A DNA stretch of 39,360 nucleotides, taken from assembly GCA_963717195.1 (NCBI GenBank), contig CAVQVR010000016.1, positions 1 through 39,360 of the forward strand, read 5' to 3'. The stretch comes from JACDAE01 sp963717195 (lineage in GTDB: Bacteria > Chloroflexota > Ktedonobacteria > Ktedonobacterales > Ktedonobacteraceae). The translations under genes and the position numbers were made by a program. Below, in pieces: positions 9,104-17,782 of this stretch. Numbering within the stretch: position 1 is the stretch's first letter; each line of letters opens with the position of its first letter. Below the pieces are notes generated by a model, which was not told the origin of the DNA, made no database searches, and saw only the letters and a list, made by a program, of their open reading frames with translations.

Positions 9104-10543
9104 CATTGCGACCACGCTGTCGAATTCCTGTTGCGCTTTTTGCACATCGCCAGCAAAGATGAGGCCCATGGGATTCTTCGTCATCCGACAAATGATGCGC
9201 GTTCCATCCTGCTTCAGGATATCGTCGATCTTCAAGACATACTCTCGCACCTGTGCAGGATCAACATGCGCCGGTAGATACGATTTGTCGATGGTGAAGA
9301 TTCCCTCCCGTATCACCGTCCGCATATTATTCACCGTCGGCTTTTTTCTATTGACACCCATAATGGTCATAATAGCATCGGTATAGTTCGTCCAGCGCGG
9401 ATTGCATTCGGCAAGATAGTGTAATGGCGCAGAGGGAAACTGCTTTCTGCGGCGTTGCAAATCCAGTTCCATCTCGCTAGAGAGGATGATATCGATGTTT
9501 GCAATACCACGTATCTTAGAAAAGTCGATGCCATATTTTAGCGCCGTCTGCTTTAAAAGCGAGGTGAAAAATTCTGTGCTCTGATCTTCGTAACGCAGTT
9601 GCAGATCACGCAAGTATGAATTCTTTGGAATATATGTACTGGTGCCAACACACGCTTTGCTATCTGGCCCTTGCAGTTGACCATTCCAACGCAAAGATTC
9701 TACCTGCCCTTCGCGCAAAACAACCGACATCCCGGGCAAATCAGCCATATCAATAAAACGACTGATCACGATGCGCGTTTCCTTTTGCAAATTCATCGTT
9801 GCCATGAGATTTTTTTGTGCCGCCAACAGTGCATCGTTCCAATCCTGATAGGAATGGATATCGTCAGCATCACCATCTTGCAAGAGAAGGATAGAGCCTC
9901 CCCGCGCATAGAGCAGACTACTTCCATAATTTCCATCCAATTCAGCAGCCCGCAGGACAAGGCCCAGCGGATAAGTTGAGGCAACGCCAGCTTCACTATA
10001 AAGGGCCTCTATCTGAGCAAGAAATTTCCAGGCATCGGTGTGCAGATTATAGATCGTTGAAATTTTATAGTCGGGCGTACGAAATCCATGTAAGTCCAGT
10101 TCATCGGCCAGTTGGTAAAAATCAGCTTTGTTTTTTAATGTATGAACCATTTTTGCTGGTATACCCCACGACTCACCTCCCACCACCTCTCGGATACGCT
10201 GCTCTGTCTCAGGGACATTCACATATGGCACCACCAGTAGATGCTCATCGGGCGTATTCTCTCTGCGCAGTGCTTCAAATGTGTCCGCCTTTATCTCCTT
10301 ACCAAAAAGCTGACTGAGATAGGCCACCTGCGCTTCAATAGCGGGCGTAGGAATGTCGACCAGAACACGTATCTTCTCGGCATCAAATGGGATATGCCCA
10401 CAACGCTCTCCATAATGGGCCTCTAACTTATCAACCATCTTTTTATTAGAAGCACGCAGCACTCCACTGCCAATATTATGAAAGCCTGCCCCAATTTTCC
10501 GTTGCTTGCCTGATGCAAACAGTAATTCATTGACTATATTCAT
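9080..10543 (-). CDS. ATP-grasp ligase, PGM1 peptide-ligase-like
   Basis: A 487-residue protein. A pre-ATP-grasp segment (to about residue 140) is followed by an ATP-grasp core. The closing motif is HYLAECNPRWTNYTDAIM (metal-binding E-x-N-x-R, followed by T and P/D positions). This pattern resembles the PGM1/pheganomycin-type peptide ligases and related stand-alone ATP-grasp enzymes, which activate a carboxylate as an acyl phosphate and join it to an amine. A bias toward peptide or amino acid conjugation is inferred from this similarity. No biosynthetic partner gene lies beside it. Start ATG 10543 is preceded by GGGGTTGG. A MITE-like element sits 68 bases upstream, where its promoter should be. 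Confidence 0.75.
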   Translation of the reverse strand: MNIVNELLFASGKQRKIGAGFHNIGSGVLRASNKKMVDKLEAHYGERCGHIPFDAEKIRVLVDIPTPAIEAQVAYLSQLFGKEIKADTFEALRRENTPDEHLLVVPYVNVPETEQRIREVVGGESWGIPAKMVHTLKNKADFYQLADELDLHGFRTPDYKISTIYNLHTDAWKFLAQIEALYSEAGVASTYPLGLVLRAAELDGNYGSSLLYARGGSILLLQDGDADDIHSYQDWNDALLAAQKNLMATMNLQKETRIVISRFIDMADLPGMSVVLREGQVESLRWNGQLQGPDSKACVGTSTYIPKNSYLRDLQLRYEDQSTEFFTSLLKQTALKYGIDFSKIRGIANIDIILSSEMELDLQRRRKQFPSAPLHYLAECNPRWTNYTDAIMTIMGVNRKKPTVNNMRTVIREGIFTIDKSYLPAHVDPAQVREYVLKIDDILKQDGTRIICRMTKNPMGLIFAGDVQKAQQEFDSVVAMLAERGQR

Positions 10544-10610
10544 AGACCAACCCCATCTTACCTTCTAATTCGTCTTTTTTTGAGTCTCCGCCATTTGGGG
10601 AAAAACCTTT

Positions 10611-10769
10611 GTAACTCTTCAGGTCTCCTCGCCACCTGCGGTGGCTCGCCCAGGTTTGGTGTGGATGGTGGGATTTGCGGCCCCAGGCCGCAAATCCCAC
10701 CATCCACACCAAACGGCTTGCGAAGGGCCCCATAGGCGCTGAGGAGTCAGGCCCCTTCTGAAGAGTTAC
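10611..10769. mobile_element. MITE-like non-coding element with terminal inverted repeats and 8-bp target duplication
   Basis: Perfect 12-bp terminal inverted repeats, GTAACTCTTCAG at 10611-10622 and CTGAAGAGTTAC at 10758-10769, enclose 159 bases with no coding potential. The element is flanked on both sides by the direct repeat AAACCTTT (10603-10610 and 10770-10777), which looks like a target site duplication. Inside is a perfect palindrome with 28-bp arms (10655-10682 and 10686-10713) and a 3-base loop. These are the features of a miniature inverted-repeat element moved by a transposase encoded elsewhere. No matching transposase is in the window. Confidence 0.75.
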
Positions 10770-10973
10770 AAACCTTTTTTATAGGAGAAATTATCTCGCT
10801 TTGACTGCTGCAATTATACCAGCAAGACAACTTACAGAATAGCCTCCCTGGCTAAATTTGGGCAAAAGTAATAGACCATACCACCATTTAACGCAGTTCG
10901 CCCACCGATTTAGCAGCTATCTTCAATCCTGGGCCACCACCTCACATCCATTTCTCGTTCGACTTTTTTCCTG

Positions 10974-11467
10974 CTATTCCTCTTCCAAATTCTGGAGCGT
11001 TCTCAGTGCTTCAGTAATATGTTTCTCCGGCGTAAACTGCGCGGAGAAGATGTGACGTACAATCCCCTGCCTGTCAATCACATAAGTCACACGGCCCGGC
11101 AAGAGTCCGAATGTCGCAGACACTCCATAACGCTTCCTGACACTGCCATCAGCATCACTCAATAGAATGAAAGGCAAACGATGTTTTGTGGCAAACTGTT
11201 GATGAGCCGCAGTAAATCTGAACTGATTCCAACCACTTCCGCTCCCTCATCCTTGAAGACTTCATAGTTATCGCGAAAAGCGCACGCCTCCGCTGTACAA
11301 CCAGGCGTCTCATCTTTGGGATAGAAGTAAAGCACGATACTCTTCTTCCCAAGGAGTTCGCTAAAGTGTACTTCGTTTCCTGACTGATCCGAAAGTGTAA
11401 AATCAGGTGCTTGATCGCCCACCTGTACTTTGCCAGATGATCGCGTCTGGCCTGTCTCTATAGTCAT
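10974..11467 (-). CDS. bcp: Bcp-type thioredoxin-dependent peroxiredoxin (frameshifted)
   Basis: The N-terminal frame (from ATG 11467) carries GDQAPDFTLSDQSG, then the catalytic segment YFYPKDETPGCTAEACAFRD. This has the peroxidatic Cys in TPGCT and a resolving Cys five residues later, as in the Bcp/PrxQ group, which reduces hydroperoxides with thioredoxin. After VVGISSD the reading changes frame near 11213-11222 and continues in QFATKHRLPFILLSDADG to the end at 10974. One missing base restores the usual length of about 160 residues. Start has GGAG nine bases upstream. The upstream region carries a large inverted repeat that could bind a stress or drug regulator. Confidence 0.85.
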
Positions 11468-11505
11468 AAGTCTATGCTCCTATGTTTTTAATTTTACGAT
11501 AAGGT

Positions 11506-11548
11506 GAGCACTCACTCACCTTATTTAAATATAGGTGAGTGAGTGCTC
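11506..11548. promoter_or_regulatory. Candidate operator: 16-bp perfect inverted repeat
   Basis: GAGCACTCACTCACCT (11506-11521) and AGGTGAGTGAGTGCTC (11533-11548) form perfect arms around an 11-base AT-only spacer. GGTGAG/CTCACC half-sites and GAGTGA tetrad repeats are common in TetR-type operators, so a TetR-family regulator is a reasonable guess. The site lies 39 bases upstream of the bcp start, between it and the HU gene. Two further GAGTGCTCCCTT copies with CAAGAG spacers follow (11541 and 11563). No TetR gene is nearby. Confidence 0.55.
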
Positions 11549-11770
11549 CCTTTTCAAGAGTAGAGTGCTCCCTTCAAGAGAGCATTTGGTGAGACCCGGT
11601 ATAGTGAAAGTGAATGGCGCGGTCATTCTAATGCACACAGCAGATGTACCGTCACGCAAAATATGCAGAGCCGTGACAGACAAAGAGCATATGCGCATTG
11701 TGGTCATTGTGGTTCTATTATGTAGAGGAGCATTGTCCTCTGCACTATATTGACAAGGAGCGACATACTT

Positions 11771-12161
11771 ATGAAAACAAGTTCACCCGAAAAGGGTACC
11801 GTCGTTGTTGGCAAAGATGAGCTGAATTCATCAGATTGCAGCCAAGGCTGGATTGAACCTGAAAGAGACCAGCAAGGTCATTGATGCCTTCACTGAGGTA
11901 GTACGCGAGGATGTTTCCCAGGGACATGAGGTGCGCCTGATGGGCTTTGGTACCTGGAATTTACGCAACGTAGCACCCCGGCGTGTGAAGTCTATCCGTG
12001 GTGGAGATCAGATCACAATTCCTGCACGCAGGCGCGTCGGTTTCTCTGTAGGAGCTGTCCTCTCTCAGGCGGCTCAAGGGAAAGAAAGTACACATCAAGG
12101 CGCAAAGATGCAGGTGAAGCGTCTCTCCAATAAAAACTCGCATTCCAAACAGGGGCAGTAA
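11771..12161 (+). CDS. hup: HU-family nucleoid DNA-binding protein (frameshifted near the N-terminus)
   Basis: ATG 11771 has AAGGAG ten bases upstream and encodes MKTSSPEKGTVVVGKDEL. The frame then breaks at 11825-11826, where one extra A is present. Removing it gives IHQIAAKAGLNLKETSKVI, the standard HU N-terminal helices, continuing to GFGTWNLRNVAPR and the DNA-binding arm INPxT/IPARRRVGFSVG. HU dimers bend and coat DNA. A basic extension of about 30 residues after the HU core (QVKRLSNKNSHSKQGQ) is longer than in the E. coli protein and recalls the tails of some other bacterial HU forms. A good terminator follows. Confidence 0.87.
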
Positions 12162-12184
12162 TCCTCGTGTATTGAAGCGTTCCC

Positions 12185-12240
12185 TCCTATCAGGCTAGTG
12201 TAGATATACAAAAGACTATGTAGCCGATAGGAGTTTTTTC
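12185..12240 (+). terminator. Rho-independent terminator after the HU gene
   Basis: TCCTATC-A-GGCT (12185-12196) pairs with AGCC-GATAGGA (12222-12232), an 11-pair stem with one bulged A, followed at once by GTTTTTTC. It sits 24 bases after the HU stop codon. Confidence 0.75.
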
Positions 12241-12308
12241 TGCTCATGATCAACTTTTGACCAGCCCGTGGGGGCCGGTCAAAAGCTGATCATGAGCAGA
12301 AAAAACTC
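12231..12308. repeat. 32-bp inverted repeat between convergent genes
   Basis: Arms 12231-12262 and 12277-12308 match except for one base and are separated by 14 bases. Each arm ends in a T run or A run at the outside, and the element lies between the HU gene and the convergent membrane-protein gene. It can serve as a bidirectional terminator, although the arms are far longer than needed. The left arm overlaps the distal side of the HU terminator stem, so the two hairpins exclude each other. Confidence 0.65.
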
Positions 12309-13114
12309 TATTGACCCAGCCGCTGTAACGCCTCCTCCACCCCTTGCCGTTCCCCAGGTTGCAGCGCACGGAACGTTCCCTGGTCATTGATAAAGACCGT
12401 TCGCGACCCCTGGAAAGTGACGATCATATCCAGCTTCTGATCGCCATTTAGATCTGCAAATCTCAATGTAACAGGCACCAGGTCGCTGTTTGAGCCGTAG
12501 AGCTGCGGACCAAGATAAACATGTGCATGTGTTGCGTCACCACCAGGAAACTCGATGATTTCGATATGACCGTTAAGATTAAGTGCAATGAAGTGACTTT
12601 TCACACCATTCTGTTCATTATGACCCACAAAGGCATCCGTCTGAAAGGTTCGTGGACGCCCATAACGGAAATCGTCCAGCGTCGTATTGAACCATCCAAG
12701 GGCCGCACTCAGCAGTGTCCAGAGCACCAGCATTCCCAACATTCCGATGCCGAGATAAAGGAGCGGGTGCACACGATACCGCACGACGGTGGTTTCTCTC
12801 TTGATCTGTCCGGTCCTCGGACGCGGGGTCTGAGGCAGACCGCTAGACGTTACCACCAGAGCCCGTCTATTGCCCGGTTGGGTATAAACAGGTGGGTACG
12901 TCTCTCGTTCATCAGCGGCCTCGTCGCTATGATGCCACATACCAACATCGTCCGTGGCATCGGCAAGACGAGGACGTGAAGCACGCTGTACCACCGGAGC
13001 GGTAGCACGCGTTACAACAGAATGTTTTCCTGGCGGGGCAGTTCGTGTCCCGATAGGACGATGACGTAGAACACTACGTGTTGAAACATGATCAGACGTT
13101 TCAAATGATGGCAT
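12308..13114 (-). CDS. Single-pass membrane protein with FG-GAP/VCBS-like extracytoplasmic domain
   Basis: The protein has 268 residues. A charged, disordered N-terminal part (about 1-115), one transmembrane helix (LLYLGIGMLGMLVLWTLLS, about 118-140), then a beta-rich domain. That domain contains FADLNGDQKLDMIVTF, a DxNGDxxxD calcium loop of the FG-GAP/VCBS kind, and ends with a small helix. The topology would put the beta domain outside. ATG 13114 has AGGAG seven bases upstream. No catalytic residues were recognised, so a binding or sensing role is only inferred. Confidence 0.7.
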   Translation of the reverse strand: MPSFETSDHVSTRSVLRHRPIGTRTAPPGKHSVVTRATAPVVQRASRPRLADATDDVGMWHHSDEAADERETYPPVYTQPGNRRALVVTSSGLPQTPRPRTGQIKRETTVVRYRVHPLLYLGIGMLGMLVLWTLLSAALGWFNTTLDDFRYGRPRTFQTDAFVGHNEQNGVKSHFIALNLNGHIEIIEFPGGDATHAHVYLGPQLYGSNSDLVPVTLRFADLNGDQKLDMIVTFQGSRTVFINDQGTFRALQPGERQGVEEALQRLGQ

Positions 13115-13493
13115 AGATATATCTCCTCTTCACACGGACTCACGACTAATAATTTTTCAAAAAAATGAGGGAAGAGTGCCGTTTAGCCCGCGATCATTCC
13201 TCATCAACTACCTTTTCCATATGTAGACATACGATTGAGTAGAGTGGGTACAAATCAAAAAAATTGTGGTAACATTCGTTACATCAATTGAACGAAGCTA
13301 TTGTACAAAAAGATGGAGATTTAGGCAATATGAGACATAAGTCCTAGCCCATTCAGGTTGCCTTGAGCAGGACACAGCGTGGAGTATCTGCGGATTCTGA
13401 TGGATAGCTCAATGTAACAGCAAGTGCATGTTTCATCCCTATCCATTGTTTCTCACAGTATATCATAGCATGCAAAAGGTCTACCCAATAGTC
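13115..13493. other. Intergenic region of 379 bp
   Basis: It holds the leader of the membrane-protein gene (AT-rich, reverse orientation) and the downstream region of the pseudouridine synthase gene. No further gene, strong hairpin or repeat was seen. Confidence 0.45.
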
Positions 13494-14453
13494 CTAGAGG
13501 AACGTTTCAGAAGCGAGAACCGCCTGTAAATCAAGGGGAAGTGGAGCTTCAAATTCCACCATAGCTCCAGTCGAGGGATGCTTAAAACTCAATTGGTACG
13601 CGTGCAAAAACTGGCGCTGCAGATGAATACCCTGAGGCATCTTTCCCGACCCATACACGACATCGCCAACGACAGGATGGCCGATAGCCTGTAAGTGCAC
13701 ACGAATCTGATGGGTACGCCCGGTCTCAAGTTGTAAAAGCAGCAACGTATGGCGTACAAATCGTTGCAGAACACGAAAGTGTGTACGCGCCTCTCGACCT
13801 TCTGTAGCGGTAATCGCCATCTGTTGACGGTGGCGAAGATCGCGCCCGATAGGAGCATCGATACTTCCCTTATCAAGCGCAACCAGGCCCTCAACAAGGG
13901 CAAGGTAGCGCTTCACCACTTCATGATGCTTCATCTGCTCTATCAATGCTGCCTGCGTATGCTTATTCTTCGCAACCATCAGCAGACCAGAGGTATCTTT
14001 ATCCAACCGATGAACAATACCAGGCCGTATATCCTCTTGCAGCGCCATATCCTCTTGCAGAGCAGGATACCGTGCCAGCAGAGCATTGACCAACGTATCA
14101 TCGGAATGACCTGGTGCAGGATGCACAACCATCCCTGCCACTTTATTCACAATCAGGAGATCCTCATCCTCATAAACGATATCTAGAGGTAAGGATTGCG
14201 CTTTAGCTACTTGTTGTTGCGGGGAAGAAATGGTATGGACCACCTGCACCTCATCACCATCTCTTAGTAGATATCCTGGCTTGCTTGTCCGCCCATTCAC
14301 AAGGACTGAGGCATCCTCAATGAGATGCTGTATGCTGGTACGTGAGATGCCCGTAAACAACGACACCAGGTAACGGTCGAGGCGTAGCCCTACCTGATCT
14401 GGTTGCACATTCCAGTTCTGGCCATCTTGAGGAGTTGCTTCAGGATTGGACAT
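13494..14453 (-). CDS. rluD: RluA/RluD-family 23S rRNA pseudouridine synthase
   Basis: The protein has an N-terminal S4 RNA-binding domain (GLRLDRYLVSLFTGISRTSIQ, residues about 18-75) and the RluA catalytic domain. That domain includes the active-site motif HRLDKDTSGLL, in which the Asp is the catalytic residue, plus the later motifs LETGRTHQIRVH and HPVVGDVVYG. The S4 plus RluA order is typical of RluD, which modifies helix 69 of 23S rRNA, but the exact site cannot be told from sequence alone. I choose ATG 14453 because GGAG lies five bases upstream. It overlaps the end of lspA by 14 bases, so the two are probably translationally coupled, a common pairing in bacteria. Confidence 0.88.
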   Translation of the reverse strand: MSNPEATPQDGQNWNVQPDQVGLRLDRYLVSLFTGISRTSIQHLIEDASVLVNGRTSKPGYLLRDGDEVQVVHTISSPQQQVAKAQSLPLDIVYEDEDLLIVNKVAGMVVHPAPGHSDDTLVNALLARYPALQEDMALQEDIRPGIVHRLDKDTSGLLMVAKNKHTQAALIEQMKHHEVVKRYLALVEGLVALDKGSIDAPIGRDLRHRQQMAITATEGREARTHFRVLQRFVRHTLLLLQLETGRTHQIRVHLQAIGHPVVGDVVYGSGKMPQGIHLQRQFLHAYQLSFKHPSTGAMVEFEAPLPLDLQAVLASETFL

Positions 14454-14976
14454 CTTGCTCCGTAGGGCGGGGATTTCCACCGTTGCCGTTCGACGAGATT
14501 TTCGTTGAGGCTGGAACCTCCTTCTCGTGACGAAGGCCACCAAATAGAACAAGCACAAACAGGAGAACTACGCCAACGGAGATGCAAGCATCGGCAATGT
14601 TAAAGATAGCAAAGTAAAAGTTGATCTCAGGAATGCGGAAAGAGATAAAATCTGTTACAACACCACCATTGTGCGCTCGATCAAGCAAATTACCCAGAGC
14701 ACCGCCAATGATCATGCCAAAACAATTTTATAGATGAGTGGTCCTGAAATTCACAATGCGTATGTAGAGGTAAGTAACAACGCAGATGGCAACAGCAATG
14801 AAAACAATTAACACCGCATTATTTTTGAAAGAGCCAAAGGCCGCCCCACTGTTTTGAATGTATTCGAGGACCAGGTAATGGCCGACTAATGGGACAATTG
14901 GACCGCCTTCCGGTGGCCCCAGATGCGTTACCACCAGCGATTTTGTCCACTGGTCCAGTATAATGATTACGACCAC
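14440..14976 (-). CDS. lspA: Lipoprotein signal peptidase (signal peptidase II), with an in-frame stop
   Basis: All family signatures are present. They are LDQWTKSLV near the start, EYIQNSGAAFG, GGALGNLLDRAHNGGVVTDF (first catalytic Asp region) and FNIADACISVG (second catalytic Asp). This membrane aspartyl protease removes signal peptides from prolipoproteins. The reading frame is unbroken except for a TAA at 14728-14730, between helix three and the GGALGN motif. Both halves are in the same frame, so this is a nonsense codon or a pair of compensating indels, not a single shift. The first codon is uncertain: GTG 14976 is used here, while an ATGATG a little upstream is cut off by one base. The gene is usually essential or important, so an error in the sequence is likely. 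Confidence 0.85.
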
Positions 14977-15155
14977 TACAGTAATGCTATAGCATCATAA
15001 ATGCGTGCACGCCTGCTTGTCACGATTTTGCTTCCTCTCTCGGCAATAGTAGAACATGGGTATTGTAACACAGCACATTTTCCCTGTCACTAATAGACGC
15101 GGTTCATCTTTGGGCCCTGGGGAAGCATTTCAATACTTTCTGGGTCAGAACGCTG

Positions 15156-15164
15156 TGGTATGAT
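15156..15164 (+). promoter_or_regulatory. Extended -10 promoter candidate for the catabolic cluster
   Basis: TGGTATGAT (15156-15164) is a good extended -10 element 62 bases upstream of the SDR start. No strong -35 box precedes it. It is the best promoter candidate for the gene set at 15227-20894. Confidence 0.35.
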
Positions 15165-15226
15165 AAAAATTGGATGTCCCAATTATACACTTCCATTTAT
15201 TCCGACAAAGAAGTGGAGACAACCTT

Positions 15227-16021
15227 ATGACAAACGAAAACAATCCTGTACTCGCAGGGAAACGAGCGATCGTTACGGGCGCGGGACGGGGTATTGGGCG
15301 CAGCATCGCACTTGCATTGGCCGAGGCAGGAGCCGATGTTGCTATAACAGCACGTTCAGCCCCCGAACTTGAGCAGCTCCAGAGCGAGATAGAGGCGTTT
15401 GGACGTAAAAGTGCTTACGTTACCTGCGATGTCACCGATCCGGAGCAGGTGCAACATATGGCCGTTACCCTCAGCGAGAAACTTGGAGGCGTTGATATCC
15501 TGGTCAATAATGCGGGAAACGCAGGAAGTCACAAGTTTCTCAATCACCCCGATGAGCTCTGGCACCACATGCTCGCGATCAATCTCACCAGCGTGTACTA
15601 CGTGACCAAAGCATTTGTGCCACAACTGATTCAACAACACTCGGGTCGCATTATCACCATTGCCTCTATCGCCTCTCGCATGGGAGATCGCTATATCTCC
15701 GCTTACACCGCCTCAAAACACGGCGTCCTCGGATTGACTCGTGCGCTGGCTGCTGAGCTGGTGCCATACAATATTACGGTCAACGCTATCTGCCCCGGCT
15801 ACGTCAATACTCCCATGACTGATAATAGCGTAAACAATATCGTTGCACGCACAGGGATATCCTCTGAAAAAGCTCGCGCGGCACTGGAGAAAACAAGTCC
15901 TCAGCAACGCCTCATCCAGCCAGAAGAGGTGGCAGCTATCGCCGTTTTCCTGGCCCAGGACAGCAGCAAAGGGATTACCGGACAAGGGATCAACATTGAT
16001 GGTGGGGGCATTATGTCATAA
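15227..16021 (+). CDS. Short-chain dehydrogenase/reductase (SDR)
   Basis: A classical SDR of 264 residues. It has the cofactor motif TGAGRGIGRSIA, NNAGNAG, and the catalytic Ser-Tyr-Lys set in IASIAS and YTASKHG, followed by CPGYVNTPM and the end INIDGGGIMS. It is related to 3-oxoacyl-ACP reductase/3-hydroxybutyrate dehydrogenase-like enzymes. ATG 15227 is chosen over TTG 15170 because the SDR homology begins soon after it and GGAGA is upstream. As first gene of a ring-cleavage cluster it may oxidise or reduce an alcohol/carbonyl side chain of the aromatic substrate, which is inferred from location only. Confidence 0.85.
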   Translation: MTNENNPVLAGKRAIVTGAGRGIGRSIALALAEAGADVAITARSAPELEQLQSEIEAFGRKSAYVTCDVTDPEQVQHMAVTLSEKLGGVDILVNNAGNAGSHKFLNHPDELWHHMLAINLTSVYYVTKAFVPQLIQQHSGRIITIASIASRMGDRYISAYTASKHGVLGLTRALAAELVPYNITVNAICPGYVNTPMTDNSVNNIVARTGISSEKARAALEKTSPQQRLIQPEEVAAIAVFLAQDSSKGITGQGINIDGGGIMS

Positions 16022-16181
16022 AATTCTCCCTCAAAGCTTGACAAGGCGGAGGCAGATATCATTTTACATCACAGGCCAGAATGCGACCATTAATTATGAA
16101 GGAGAACGCAGTTAAGCTCCTCAAACTCGATGCTTGAACGGTTCTCACTTGACTTTGTTATTCAACGAGGAAGGACAAGTT

Positions 16182-17691
16182 ATGACTATCAGTATCAATG
16201 CTCATCCTTTGACGGGTGCTGAATATCTGGAAAGTTTGCGTGATGGGCGCGAAATCTATCTTGAGGGAGAGCGTATAGATGACGTGACAACGCATCCTGC
16301 ATTCCGCAACTCGGCACGTTCAATTGCACGCCTGTACGATGCGATGCACGATCCCGCCACTCAGGATACGCTGCTGACTACAGATCGCCAGGGTATTCGC
16401 ACGCATAAGTTCTTCGCACCGAGTTACTCCTCTGAAGAACTGGCCGCCGCACGCGATGCGATTGCTGTATGGGCACGTATGTCATACGGCTTCATGGGAC
16501 GAACGCCAGATTACAAAGCGGCGTTCATGGCTTCCCTCGGTGCCGCACCCGAGTTTCTATGCTCCCTACGGCGAGAATGCCCGCAACTGGTACAAAAAAT
16601 ATGCTGAGCAGGTGCTTTTCCTCAATCACGTGCTGATCAATCCGCCCGTTGATCGTCATAAACCAGTGCACGAAGTAGGCGATGTATTTCTGCATGTCGT
16701 CAAAGAAACAGACGGCGGCATTATCGTAGAGGGCGCAAAAATGCTGGCGACCGGGTCCGCCCTTACCCATGGGACATTCGTTGCTCAGAACAGCGCCGTA
16801 CAGTTGGAGAAAGGCAAGGCGGAAGATTTCGCCCTCGTCTTTATCGTGCCTATGAATACACCGGGGCAAAAATTGCTCTGCCGCTCATCTTATGAAAAAG
16901 CAGCCAGGAGCCCTTACGACAATCCACTCTCCAGCCGCTTCGACGAAAATGATGCCGTCGTTCTCTTTGAAAACGCCTTTATTCCCTGGGAAAATGTGCT
17001 TGTCTACCGCGATATTGCAAAAGCCAGTTCATTTTATGCTGCTTCTGGCTTCCTCAATCGCTACACGTTGCAGGCCAATGTACGTATGGGTGTCAAGCTC
17101 GATTTCATGTGCGGTCTGCTGACAAAGGGGCTGGAAGCCAATGGCACCGATCAGTTTCGTGGCAATCAAACAATGCTAGGCGAGGTCATTGCATGGCGCA
17201 ATATGATCTGGTCATTGAATGCGGCGATGGTGGCTGAACCACAACCCGGTCCTGGCGGGTCCATGTTGCCAAACCAGGAATACGCGATGGCATCCCGGCT
17301 CTTTTCGACTCTTGCATGGCCACGCGTGAAGGAGATCTTTGAGCTGATCCTTGGTGGTAGTCCCCTCGTGATCCCGTCCAGTTACAAAGACATGCTCAAC
17401 GATGAACTGCGCCCATCCATCGACCGTTATTACCGGGGCTCAGACAGTTCAGCCGAGGAACGCATCAAATTATTCAAACTGGTCTGGGACGCCATCGGCA
17501 GCGAATTTGGTGGACGCCACGAGCTCTACGAGCGTAACTATTCCGGCAATCACGAACAGATCCGACTGGATGCCTTAAATCTCGCGAAAAGAAAAGGTCT
17601 GGTCAATTCCTTTACCAGCCTCGTAAATTCCTGCATGAACGACTACGATCTGCAAGGATGGAAAACACCAACCTGGCAATGGGAAAAATAA
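16182..17691 (+). CDS. hpaB: HpaB/PheA-type flavin-dependent aromatic monooxygenase (frameshifted)
   Basis: This family uses FADH2 from a separate reductase to hydroxylate phenols to catechols; known members include 4-hydroxyphenylacetate 3-monooxygenase and Geobacillus phenol hydroxylase. The N-terminus reads MTISINAHPLTGAEYLESL from ATG 16182 with GAGGAAGG upstream. Later come NHVLINPPVDR, FIPWENVLVYRD and GGRHELYERNYSGNHE, all family hallmarks. The frame breaks at 16554-16556, where one extra T in TTT separates APEF from YAPYGENARNWY; removing it gives 502 residues, close to the usual 480-520. No reductase (HpaC) gene is in the window. The true substrate is not determined; phenol, 4-hydroxyphenylacetate or a side-chain phenol are all possible. 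Confidence 0.87.
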
Positions 17692-17692
17692 C

Positions 17693-17759
17693 GTGGCGGC
17701 CGCATTTACGACGCCCGTTGCCGACATCACCGTAGGGGCCGCGTTTACGACGCCCGTTT
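17693..17759. repeat. Two degenerate REP half-sites between operon genes
   Basis: GTGGCGGCCGCATTTACGAC at 17693 and GTAGGGGCCGCGTTTACGAC at 17732 are variants of the same unit, 39 bases apart. They share the GTAGGGGCCGCGTT..ACG core seen around the RAYT transposase (32338, 33074) and in the 55-bp array at 35217. They fill most of the gap between the monooxygenase and the AhpD-like gene. Confidence 0.65.
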
Positions 17760-17782
17760 CGCCCATCGAAAAGGAACATTAC

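Noticed and set aside
11535..11753. Forward 72-codon frame upstream of the HU gene
   Set aside because: It starts within the operator-like inverted repeat, has no ribosome binding site and ends just before the HU leader; likely chance.
12521..12979. Forward frame opposite the anchored FG-GAP-like protein
   Set aside because: It is antisense to a gene with a clear start signal and membrane topology.
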